Below are positions 23,696 to 30,845 of a DNA stretch of 33,384 nucleotides, one piece after another. The position numbers and the translations under genes were made by a program. This stretch comes from Desulfurococcales archaeon. Its GTDB lineage: Archaea > Thermoproteota > Thermoprotei_A > Sulfolobales > NBVN01. Numbering within the stretch: the stretch's first letter is position 1; each line of letters begins with the position of its first letter. The notes beneath the pieces were generated by a model that was given only the letters and a program-made list of their open reading frames with translations, did not search any database and was not told the origin of the DNA. The DNA lies in contig JALWQN010000162.1 in NCBI GenBank assembly GCA_027083115.1, positions 1 through 33,384 of the forward strand, given 5' to 3'.

Positions 23696-23863
23696 ATGCC
23701 AGTAACGGATCCAGAACTCCTTAAGATCGTTGAGCGTAGAGTGCTTGATAAGATGGTTTGCAGGAAGTGCGGCGCGCTAAACCCCCCGGGAGCAACTAAA
23801 TGCAGGAGATGCGGGAGCAAGAACTTGAGGCCTAAAAGAAAGAGATTAGGCAGTAAGAGGTAA
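23696..23863 (+). CDS. rpl40e: Ribosomal protein L40e
   Basis: 55 aa from ATG 23696 (GGTGG precedes). A zinc ribbon with [20 protein letters not shown] (four cysteines) and a basic C-terminal [11 protein letters not shown] define L40e of the large subunit. Longer frames that begin at 23678 lack a ribosome-binding site. Own promoter in the AT-rich gap from 23580. Confidence 0.95.
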   Translation: MPVTDPELLKIVERRVLDKMVCRKCGALNPPGATKCRRCGSKNLRPKRKRLGSKR

Positions 23864-23871
23864 TGAATTCA

Positions 23872-24453
23872 TTACTTAATGATTCCTGCCTCCCTCAAAC
23901 GCTTCTTAATTAGTTTAGCGTCATCATAATCAAAGAGCTTTATGTGCTCCTGAATCAGTCCCTTACTGATCTTGAGCTTCCTACTCTTCAGCAAGTCACT
24001 AATGAACCACAAGCTCTCTAGGTCCTTGCTTCTGCCTCCCTTAGCCTTAAGAAGCAAGTAATCCTCAAGCAGTATTGCCTTCCCCTCATAGTCGCCTAAC
24101 CTCACTTTTCTGGCAGAATCAATGATTTCTTGAGGTACATAGAAGTCATAAAGGTTCTCAAAAAACTCAATACTTAATTCCTCATCCCTTAATGGACACC
24201 TAAGCTGAGGCATCCCCCAATCGTTTTGCCCAACGAAGCAATCGAGTTCTTCAGCAGCCTGAAGCAATACGTCCTCATCAAAGGAAGGAGAGAAAGAGGT
24301 TGCGAAAACATCAACATCATCCTCAAGCTCCCTCCACTTAAGCAAGATCTGATAGACTGTGGACCCAATAATTACTCCCCCAACACCCCTCCTCTCCAGC
24401 TCCATAAGTAAGCTACCGACATCAACCCAACTAAAGCCCAACTCAAGCACCAA
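23872..24453 (-). CDS. Nucleotidyltransferase-fold protein (MNT-like)
   Basis: 193 aa. A polymerase-beta-type active site is visible: GS at 30-31 in VIIGSTVYQ, followed by DD.D at 45-48 (LEDDVDVFA), and an acidic strand further on (ELSIEFFE). The C-terminal half is helical and ends in a basic segment. Similar archaeal proteins are annotated as nucleotidyltransferase or as the AbiEii-like half of a toxin-antitoxin pair. No HEPN partner is adjacent, so it may be a stand-alone enzyme. Substrate unknown. Convergent with L40e. Confidence 0.75.
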   Translation of the reverse strand: MVLELGFSWVDVGSLLMELERRGVGGVIIGSTVYQILLKWRELEDDVDVFATSFSPSFDEDVLLQAAEELDCFVGQNDWGMPQLRCPLRDEELSIEFFENLYDFYVPQEIIDSARKVRLGDYEGKAILLEDYLLLKAKGGRSKDLESLWFISDLLKSRKLKISKGLIQEHIKLFDYDDAKLIKKRLREAGIIK

Positions 24454-24484
24454 CGTATGAGGTACCTAAAGAAACAAATTAAAC

Positions 24485-24493
24485 TTTATAGGT
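24485..24493 (+). promoter_or_regulatory. TATA box for tRNA-Cys
   Basis: CTTTATAGG lies about 25 nt upstream of the tRNA 5' end at 24516, the normal distance for an archaeal promoter. Confidence 0.6.
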
Positions 24494-24515
24494 AACAAAA
24501 ACTCAAAACAACTGG

Positions 24516-24614
24516 GCCGGGGTGGCCGAGCGGTCTAAGGCGGCGGGCTGCAGTGGGCAAGAAATCCGCCAGTCACCCGCTCTCTCGCGGGTTCGAATCC
24601 CGCCCCCGGCTCCA
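24516..24614 (+). tRNA. tRNA-Cys(GCA) with an intron near 37/38 and encoded CCA
   Basis: Acceptor GCCGGGG (24516-24522) pairs with CCCCGGC (24604-24610); discriminator T at 24611, as universal for tRNA-Cys; CCA at 24612-24614. D stem GCC/GGC, anticodon stem GCGGG (24543-24547) with CCCGC (24576-24580), anticodon GCA at 24550-24552, T stem GCGGG/CCCGC with loop TTCGAAT. About 21 nt (24554-24574) between G37 and A38 do not fit the mature tRNA and are read as an intron. A regular bulge-helix-bulge could not be drawn without a mismatch (only CTG/CAG pairs in the central helix), so the exact ends are uncertain. Confidence 0.9.
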
Positions 24615-24745
24615 AAATCCGAAAACAAGGAAGAGATTCGAAATTAGGTTTTGGTTTGGTTTTAAGGTAAGATCGAGGGGGATTTTCTATAAGCTCAAGA
24701 GGCTGCTGAGTGTTGTGGTTTAGGAGCAAAGCTAGCCTAAGCTTG

Positions 24746-25140
24746 TTATTTAGACCCTCTATTAGACCCATATAGTAGCTTCCCTGTTATGACTCTGTAT
24801 TCCCTGTATACGAGTAAGGTGAGCGAAATATATACACCCATACCAAATATAGGGGTCAAGTCCCCTAGAGTAGAATAAAGCCGGTCTGCATATGCAAGCA
24901 GGAAATAGTTTGACCAAAAACTATGTTCACCACTTGAAGTAGGAGATATACCATAGATTTAGAGAAGCCTTCAGAAACCTCGATAAATGATTTGTTTTTG
25001 GTCATATATGACGCTATAGCGGCATTAGTTCTGATGTCAAGTTCTAGTTTCATAACTAGTCCAAGGACTATGGAGAAAAATACTGCTACAAATGTTAAAC
25101 AACTATTTAATACGTAGTAGTAATAAGGAGGAACATTCAT
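24746..25140 (-). pseudogene. Frameshifted three-TM membrane protein gene
   Basis: Starts at ATG 25140 behind AGGTGA and an upstream TATA-like TTTAAAAAG (about 25203-25211). The first frame gives about 75 sensible residues with two hydrophobic segments, then derails near 24912. The frame two bases further on continues sensibly to TAA 24746-24748 (YFLLAYADRLYSTLGDL, then FGMGVYISLTLLVYREYRV and a basic end), adding a third TM helix. The composite is about 130 aa with no recognised family. Either a real frameshift or a sequencing error. In its present state the first frame stops at 24865. Confidence 0.5.
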
Positions 25141-25479
25141 TATCTCACCTATGAGGACTATTGGGCATTTTCTGATTAATTTAGTGCTATTACTTACTTA
25201 GCTTTTTAAACTAAAATCATGTATTCTTTGCGTAAACATCGTTTCTTCCTTAATTTTTAATAAACGCTTCATCCGGGCTCCATATTTACTTCAGACTGTT
25301 CCTTAACTTCGTTGAGATCGAGTAAGTAGATATGCAGGTAATGATTGCTGAAATTTCGGATTTGATGAAATTTTTGGAATATTTTGATAGTGTGGTCTTG
25401 AAGTTATTAATTGGTTTATGTTTTCTTTCCATGCGAAAGCCGTATTAATTGATAATATATATCTTTAACGGCGATAAGG
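25141..25479. other. Non-coding region upstream of the radical SAM pair
   Basis: 339 bp, AT-rich, without a convincing gene. It holds the minus-strand promoter of the frameshifted membrane gene (about 25200-25211) and the plus-strand TATA box TAATATATAT (25453-25462) about 25 nt before the TTG start at 25480, which suggests a leaderless mRNA. A 38-codon frame at 25332-25448 (begins MQVMIAEISD) has no ribosome-binding site and is not annotated as a gene. Confidence 0.4.
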
Positions 25480-26889
25480 TTGAGAGTGCTGCTGACTCTG
25501 CCGCCCAGCATTTACGACCTTGAGATCTATAAGATTACTGGCATTAATGCACCTCCTCTTGGATTAGCTACTATCGCTGCTGTTCTTGAGAACGCTGGGC
25601 ATAAGGTTAGGGTCATTGACACTCCAACCTTAAAGATGGATTTCCCTGAGTGGTTATCTGAGGTTAAGGCCTGGAAGCCTGATGTTGTTGGTCTCTCCAT
25701 GCTTACTCCTGCTGCGCCGAAGGGTTATGAGGCCGCCAAGCTTGTTAAGAGGGAATTAGGTGATGGTGTAGTAGTTATTGCTGGAGGAACTCACGTTACG
25801 CCCATGTATGAGGAGGCCCTCCGCAACGGCATAGACGTTGTCGTTAGGGGTGAAGGCGAGTTAACCACTCTTGACTTGATTAGGGTTTTAGAGAATAATG
25901 GGTTAAGCGCTTCCGAGCTTAAGAAGGTTAGGGGTATTGCCTTTAAGGAGGATGGGAAGACAGTAATCACGCCCACAAGGCCCTTCATAAGGAACTTAGA
26001 TGAGCTTCCGTGGCCGGCAAGGCACTTGCTTCCTATGGATAAGTACACATTGTTTAATAAGCCAATCCCTTTAGCTCACGTCATGGCCAGTAGGGGATGC
26101 CCTTACGGTTGCGTGTACTGCATAACGAGTTACTTCTGGGGTAGGAGAATAAGGTTCAGGAGCGCTAAGAACGTGGCTGACGAAGTCCAGTACCTGGTTG
26201 AGAAGTATGGGGCTAAGCAGGTTGTTTTTTCGGATGATGAGCTAGCCGTGAACAGGAAGTTCGTTTATGATTTCGTTAAGGAACTTAAGGAGAGAGGCCT
26301 TGACGTTCCCTTCTCCTGCGGTTCAAGAGTCGATCACGTGGATAAGGACTACCTTAAGTTCCTCTACGAGAACGGGTGTAACGCCATATACTTCGGTGTT
26401 GAGTCAGGTTCTCAAGCAACTATCGATAAGATAGGGAAGAAAATAACTTTGGAGCAGGCTGAGAAGGCATTCAGGTGGGTTAAGGAATTAGGTGGTTTCG
26501 CTAGCGGCGCGTTCATTCTGGGCTTCCCGTGGGAGACCATTGATGATATGAAGAGAACTGTTGATTTCGCCATCAGGTTAGACCCCAGCTACGCTCAATT
26601 CACTGTATTAACCCCCTATCCCGGCACCCCACTCTATAATTACGCGTTGCAGCATAACCTCATTGAAGACTGGAACTGGGAGCACTACACGACTGTGAAG
26701 CCAGTTATGAGGGGATTTCACTTCACGAAGGAGCAGGCCGGTAAGATGCTTACTTACGCCTACAGGAAGTTCTACGTTAGGTTTGGCTTCATAGCTAGGG
26801 AAATAAGGGCTGGGAGATTCAAGGACATAGCCAGCATCATCACTAAGGAGCTTTTCTCATGGATTAAGGACTTCGTTTTAGGTAGGTGA
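25480..26889 (+). CDS. B12-binding-domain radical SAM protein (BchE-like)
   Basis: 469 aa, TTG start, probably leaderless. The N-terminal ~150 residues form a cobalamin-binding-like Rossmann domain (VLLTLPPSIYD, GLATIAAVLENAGHKVRVID, VVGLSMLT). The radical SAM cluster is C207, C211, C214 in SRGCPYGCVYC, followed by SDDELAVN and YFGVESGSQATIDKIGK. Such enzymes do methylations or difficult C-C or ring-forming chemistry on lipids, cofactors or natural products; the family also contains the archaeal GDGT ring synthases, but this member cannot be assigned. It ends overlapping the ribosome-binding site of a second radical SAM gene. Confidence 0.9.
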   Translation: MRVLLTLPPSIYDLEIYKITGINAPPLGLATIAAVLENAGHKVRVIDTPTLKMDFPEWLSEVKAWKPDVVGLSMLTPAAPKGYEAAKLVKRELGDGVVVIAGGTHVTPMYEEALRNGIDVVVRGEGELTTLDLIRVLENNGLSASELKKVRGIAFKEDGKTVITPTRPFIRNLDELPWPARHLLPMDKYTLFNKPIPLAHVMASRGCPYGCVYCITSYFWGRRIRFRSAKNVADEVQYLVEKYGAKQVVFSDDELAVNRKFVYDFVKELKERGLDVPFSCGSRVDHVDKDYLKFLYENGCNAIYFGVESGSQATIDKIGKKITLEQAEKAFRWVKELGGFASGAFILGFPWETIDDMKRTVDFAIRLDPSYAQFTVLTPYPGTPLYNYALQHNLIEDWNWEHYTTVKPVMRGFHFTKEQAGKMLTYAYRKFYVRFGFIAREIRAGRFKDIASIITKELFSWIKDFVLGR

Positions 26890-26894
26890 TAATC

Positions 26895-28406
26895 ATGGGT
26901 GAAGGAAATTCAGGTAAGAAAGGAGGGATGGGGGCCCTTCTAGCCAGCATCAGGATACTCTTCAATAACCCTCTAGTTAGGTCATTCCTTAAGCTCTCAT
27001 CCCTTGACTCAACCTGCATTCAGGACGGGAGAAAAGTAACTGCGCCTATCGTGTATCACGCCCTATCGAGGTTTGCAGGAGAGAGTATGGAGTGCCCGCT
27101 CACAACGAGGTTCCTATCTACAGTAATAGATTCGGTGATTGATGTAGGGATTAAGTTGATGAGGGGGAAGGAGGAGGAAGCTATTGAGGCCTTAAGAGAT
27201 CCTGCAGTTAGGAGGGGTGTTTCCTTAGTTATGAAGGGCTTAGGGCTCTACGGCGTGACAGTACCTCAGGAGATGCCGGCCCCCTTCCTGATAGTTTGGA
27301 ACTTCACGAACATGTGTAACTTAAGGTGTAAGCACTGCTACCAGAGAGCGGATAAGCCATTGCCTGACGAACTCACCCTTAAGGAGAAGATCATGGTCGT
27401 GGATCAGCTAGATAAGGCGGGGGTTGCAGCCATAGCCTTAAGTGGTGGTGAACCGACAATGCACCCTGACTTCCTAAGGGTCGTTAATGAGATAGCGAAT
27501 AGGGGTATGTACGCTGCTGTAGCAACCAACGGGTGGTTCTTCGCTGATAAGGAGAGATTAATTAAGGCTAAGAAAGCGGGGTTAAGGTATGTTGAGGTCT
27601 CATTAGATAGTGCAGACCCTAAAAAGCACGACTGGTTTAGGGGTGTTCCGGGAGCTTGGGAGAGGGCAGTTAAGGCACTGAAGAACGCTGTTGAGTTAGG
27701 TATGAGTCATGCTATGGCAGTAACCGTAACTAAAGCAAACCTCCATGAGGTTGAGGACATACTTGAACTGGCTGAGTCCATAGGTGTTCAGAGGGTCGTG
27801 TTCTTTAACTTCGTTCCTGTCGGGAGAGGTAAGGACAACATATGGTTAGATCTGAATCCTTTGGAGAGGGAGGAGCTATTGAGGACTCTATATAAAGAGA
27901 TGAAGAAAAGGAATATGCAGATAGTGAGCACAGCTCCCCAGTACGGTAGGGTATCTCTCCAATTAAGCGGTGGTGAGGAAGTAGCGCCCACACACTTCTA
28001 CGTGGGGGATGACCCAGTAGTTAAGGCTGTCGCTGAATTCGTTGGTGGTTGTGGTGCTGGAAGGATTTACGCAGGAATACAGCCTAACGGAGACCTAATC
28101 CCGTGCGTGTTCCTGCCGATTAAGGTGGGGAACCTAAGGGAAAGGACATTCTGGGATCTTTGGGAGAACGCACCACTCTTCAGGAGGTTAAGGGACAGAA
28201 GCAAATTGGAGGGATACTGCAGTAAATGCCCATTTAAGAACGTTTGCGGAGGATGTCGTGCCAGAGGATACGCTTACTTCGGCGACCCTATGGCTCCGGA
28301 CCCAGGTTGCATATATAACCTGAAGTACTGGAACCAGATAGTTAGTGACTTAAGGAAGGAGCTGGGCGAGAAAGTCAGAATAACGGTGAAGGTTCCTAGC
28401 AAGTGA
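26895..28406 (+). CDS. Radical SAM protein with SPASM domain and long N-terminal extension
   Basis: About 503 aa from ATG 26895, supported by AGGTGAT in the tail of the previous gene. An N-terminal helical extension of about 130 residues precedes the cluster motif CNLRCKHC (C144, C148, C151 counted from GTG 26886). GGEPTMHP and SLDSADPKKHDWFRG follow. The C terminus has a SPASM-type cysteine set (GGCGAGRIYAG, IPCVFLP, YCSKCPFKNVCGGCRARGYA, DPGC) for auxiliary 4Fe-4S clusters. Related proteins modify peptides or make haem and tungsten cofactors. Translational coupling to a B12 radical SAM gene suggests consecutive steps of one pathway. Confidence 0.9.
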   Translation: MGEGNSGKKGGMGALLASIRILFNNPLVRSFLKLSSLDSTCIQDGRKVTAPIVYHALSRFAGESMECPLTTRFLSTVIDSVIDVGIKLMRGKEEEAIEALRDPAVRRGVSLVMKGLGLYGVTVPQEMPAPFLIVWNFTNMCNLRCKHCYQRADKPLPDELTLKEKIMVVDQLDKAGVAAIALSGGEPTMHPDFLRVVNEIANRGMYAAVATNGWFFADKERLIKAKKAGLRYVEVSLDSADPKKHDWFRGVPGAWERAVKALKNAVELGMSHAMAVTVTKANLHEVEDILELAESIGVQRVVFFNFVPVGRGKDNIWLDLNPLEREELLRTLYKEMKKRNMQIVSTAPQYGRVSLQLSGGEEVAPTHFYVGDDPVVKAVAEFVGGCGAGRIYAGIQPNGDLIPCVFLPIKVGNLRERTFWDLWENAPLFRRLRDRSKLEGYCSKCPFKNVCGGCRARGYAYFGDPMAPDPGCIYNLKYWNQIVSDLRKELGEKVRITVKVPSK

Positions 28407-28441
28407 GTTGGAATAGCTGATTAAGTGGCTTAAACACGTTT

Positions 28442-29128
28442 TCAGGGTTCATCTTGTCTCTTTTGGTTGCTTAAAGCACCATACGTTAACGTAATTATTG
28501 GTGCAGCAAGAGATAACGTGATTAGCCCTAAGGATAACTCGATAAACCACACGTTACGGGTGATTAGGGTTAGCTCCCCAGCAAGTAAGTCGGTTGCTGA
28601 ATGAATAAATATTGCTTCAGCCAAGAACCATTTATTTTTCTTTATTATCCCGTGACCTATGAGGAAAGTTAGGGTTAGGTGAAGAATTATTGCGGTGTTT
28701 CTTTCTATGGAACCAGCCAATAAGCTACTTAAGGAAACAGTTCTTAAGCCGGTGATTAAGGGTGTTTGGATCCCGAAAACAATTAGTGCCTCAGTTAACC
28801 CCCACCCAGTCCCGAAGGACTCCACAAACTTCCTCACCTCACCAACCCCTTCAGCCCTACTTAACCTGTCCTTAAGTAGGAAGTACCTAACGCTTTCCTC
28901 AAGGAATCCCGCAAGCAAAGCAAGCGCTAGCATACTCCAGTCACGCGATAATCCCTTCAGCAGGGGAAAAGCAGGAGTCCTTAATATGAAGGCTAGGAAC
29001 CAGCCCGACCCGCCTATTAATGCAGTCATCCAGCACTTGCCTGACGCTTTAGAAACGTATGTGAGGTAAGCTAGTCCAGGACCCAAAGCAATCAGTATAG
29101 CCAAAAGCGCTTCGTTAACTGGATTCAT
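28442..29128 (-). CDS. YhfC/PrsW-type intramembrane metalloprotease
   Basis: 228 aa, about seven TM helices. Conserved polar residues lie inside TM segments as in this clan: EESVR (E77, E78, R81), WGLTEA (E113), ERN (E142, R143), H150 and HSATDL (H176, D180). Such enzymes cut membrane-embedded substrates or process anti-sigma or prenylated proteins in other organisms. Substrate unknown here. It stands between the convergent radical SAM gene and a divergent membrane protein gene. Confidence 0.8.
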   Translation of the reverse strand: MNPVNEALLAILIALGPGLAYLTYVSKASGKCWMTALIGGSGWFLAFILRTPAFPLLKGLSRDWSMLALALLAGFLEESVRYFLLKDRLSRAEGVGEVRKFVESFGTGWGLTEALIVFGIQTPLITGLRTVSLSSLLAGSIERNTAIILHLTLTFLIGHGIIKKNKWFLAEAIFIHSATDLLAGELTLITRNVWFIELSLGLITLSLAAPIITLTYGALSNQKRQDEP

Positions 29129-29193
29129 TGCTTACTTTCCTTGAGAGAATAAAAATAAAGCTAACGCGTAATTAATTATTCATGGTTTAAGGA

Positions 29194-29730
29194 ATGGTTG
29201 AAAGCAAGTACGTTCTTTATGGCGTGATTTCAGGCTTAATTTCTGGTGCCTTGGGAGGTGCTTTAATAGCCTTGGTCTCTGGAAGCTCATTTAAGGATTT
29301 TATGTATTCCCTCACATATTATCAATTAAGTTCTGCTGGAATACATCAGGAAAACGCATCAGCCATAGCTAAATCGGTATCTACTAGCTTAGGGGTGTTT
29401 AACTGGCTAATTCCTTTAGGAGCTATAATAAATATGCTTTTCTTAGGCGCATTACTGGGGGTTCTTATGGATTATTTAGTAGGTAAGGGGCTGAGGCCGT
29501 TGGTATCTGCATTAACAGTTGGTGGTGTTCTGATATTTGGGCTTCAGCTAGCACCCCTTTATTTGCTAAATTTATATTACGGTAGTTGGTTCCTTAAAAT
29601 CTTTGAGAAATACATAGGGCTCTGGGTTCTTCTAGCACCTTCAATAGTTTTCACAGTAACGTTGGCCTTACTTACTTGCCTTAAAGGCCCGTGGGTAAAG
29701 CTAGAGGAATCTAAGCCAGAAATATATTGA
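29194..29730 (+). CDS. Hypothetical four-TM membrane protein
   Basis: 178 aa; TM segments at about 8-30 (GVISGLISGALGGALIALVS), 70-93, 100-127 and 143-163, separated by short loops. Gly/Ala-rich helix packing in the first TM. ATG start with its own upstream AT-rich promoter (about 29150-29185). No family recognised. Divergent from the YhfC-type protease gene, with 65 bp between, so the two could share control. Confidence 0.7.
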   Translation: MVESKYVLYGVISGLISGALGGALIALVSGSSFKDFMYSLTYYQLSSAGIHQENASAIAKSVSTSLGVFNWLIPLGAIINMLFLGALLGVLMDYLVGKGLRPLVSALTVGGVLIFGLQLAPLYLLNLYYGSWFLKIFEKYIGLWVLLAPSIVFTVTLALLTCLKGPWVKLEESKPEIY

Positions 29731-30051
29731 CTGTTCCCTACTGAGTGTTCGTTCCAATAGATTTATGTGGTTTATTATTTCACCTGACAGGTTCCACCTC
29801 ACCTAGGCTCACATTCAGGGTTCTCAGTGAGGTCAGGAGTAGCTGTAAAAGACAGCGGCATCAGGTTTCCATCAACGATACGTCCTGCGGGTTTTCGTTT
29901 ATCTTTATGCCCTCACAAGACATTCATCCCTACCTATTAAATAGTCTTGAAATGCTAACCAATATTAAATTTCCTATCCAACAACCAAAATGCTTTCTAT
30001 CCCTCTATTTTTCAGGTTTATTAGCTGCCTCAAAACAATTCCTCGGTACGT
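29731..30051. other. 321-bp intergenic region without a convincing gene
   Basis: The open frame that crosses it on the plus strand (from 29745) has no ribosome-binding site and an unlikely composition. On the minus strand only short broken frames are seen. The last part (29930-30050) is AT-rich and contains the promoter of the methyltransferase gene (TTAAATTTCC and TATTTTTC boxes). Decayed coding sequence or a non-coding RNA cannot be excluded. Confidence 0.4.
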
Positions 30052-30723
30052 ATGGGTAGGTTAAGAGCTGAGCTCGTCAGGTTTTCCTTAAGGCTCTCGC
30101 ATAAGCTACTGCCTAAATACGTGAGGTACTTCAGGTTCATGGGTCTAGATCTCTTCATACCTTCGGGAGTTTTTAACCCTACCTACACGTTATCCACTAA
30201 ACTAATCATAGGTCATGTCAGGCCTGAAGGCAAAGTAACTGAGTTAGGCAGTGGGTCTGGAGCCATAGCTACGTACGTAGCTAAAAACCCTAAGGTAAAG
30301 AAAGTGATTGTTTACGACATAAACCCTAAAGCAATAGCTACATCATTAATTAATGCTGAACTAAATAACGTAGCCAGAAAAGTTAAGGCAGTATATAGCG
30401 AGAAAGAGCTACTTACTGCAGAAAAACAGGATTACATCATAGTTAATCCCCCTTACCTTCCTTTAGAACCAAGAGATAGGCTAGATATTGGGTGGTGTGG
30501 AGGGGAGGACCTAAGGCTACTAAAGAAGGTGATTAAAGAAGGTTACGAGATACTTAAGGATGGCGGTGTTCTTGTACTTACCGTATCATCAATCTCAGGC
30601 TTAAATCAAGTAATGAATTATCTTAAATCCTTAGGTCTTAAACCACACATAATTGCATCAACTAAGTCGCTAATAGACACAATATACCTAATATTTGCTC
30701 TAAAGCAAGGAAATAATGAATAA
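30052..30723 (+). CDS. NPPY-type SAM-dependent methyltransferase (HemK/PrmC-like)
   Basis: 223 aa. Motif I ELGSGSGAIATYVA (64-77), motif II VYDINPKAIATSLIN (87-101) and NPPYLPLEP (132-140) mark an amino- or glutamine-type N-methyltransferase, like the HemK/MTQ2 enzymes that methylate the GGQ of release factors. The N terminus (RFMGLDLFIPSGVFNP) matches that subfamily. The archaeal version normally needs a small Trm112 partner, which is not seen here. It ends 11 nt before the tRNA-Val 3' half and is the last cellular gene. Confidence 0.85.
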   Translation: MGRLRAELVRFSLRLSHKLLPKYVRYFRFMGLDLFIPSGVFNPTYTLSTKLIIGHVRPEGKVTELGSGSGAIATYVAKNPKVKKVIVYDINPKAIATSLINAELNNVARKVKAVYSEKELLTAEKQDYIIVNPPYLPLEPRDRLDIGWCGGEDLRLLKKVIKEGYEILKDGGVLVLTVSSISGLNQVMNYLKSLGLKPHIIASTKSLIDTIYLIFALKQGNNE

Positions 30724-30734
30724 CCACGAGTTTA

Positions 30735-30779
30735 TGGTGGGCCCGCGGGGATTCGAACCCCGGGCCTCCGCCGCGTCAG
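30735..30779 (-). tRNA. 3' half of a tRNA-Val, loop reads GAC, interrupted in the anticodon loop
   Basis: Read on the minus strand: loop CTGACGC (30779-30773, anticodon GAC at 30777-30775), anticodon stem GGCGG (30772-30768), variable AGGCC, T stem CGGGG, loop TTCGAAT, T stem CCCCG, acceptor CGGGCCC (30745-30739), discriminator A, CCA (30737-30735). Upstream of the loop the sequence is element DNA instead of CCGCC. With the 5' half at 3782-3821 it gives a complete tRNA with all stems paired. It is the displaced chromosomal half at an integration site, or the 3' part of a split tRNA. A TATA-like stretch (minus strand, about 30817-30826) could start a leader near 30800. Confidence 0.85.
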
Positions 30780-30787
30780 GGTTACTT

Positions 30788-30799
30788 AACGCGTGATTC
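30788..30799. repeat. Right att arm palindrome AACGCGTGATTC
   Basis: ACGCGT is centred at 30791.5, exactly 15.5 nt from A35 of the anticodon (30776). It corresponds to TTCACGCGTGAA at the E1 end, and the flanks also agree (GATTC / GAATC). The two arms thus form a symmetric attachment site around the anticodon loop. Confidence 0.65.
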
Positions 30800-30845
30800 G
30801 GGGAGGAAAAGCAGGAATAAAGTTATCCAAGCACCATTAGTTTGT

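Noticed and set aside
24615-24660. GATTCGAAAT after tRNA-Cys as a duplicated tRNA end (att site)
   Set aside because: Only 7-8 bases match the T loop; no stem or acceptor sequence follows.
24535-24771. 78-aa minus-strand frame across tRNA-Cys, with an EGLNNKLRL stretch like a transposase C terminus
   Set aside because: Much of it is translated tRNA. The transposase-like stretch is too short, and the same DNA is better read as the end of the frameshifted membrane gene.
29731-30051. C/D-box RNA candidates (TTGATGG and CTGATGC with CTGA on the minus strand)
   Set aside because: Spacing between boxes does not fit a guide RNA, and the flanking pairing is missing.
29745-30059. 104-aa frame before the methyltransferase gene
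   Set aside because: No start signal, odd amino-acid mix, and no sign of a fold.
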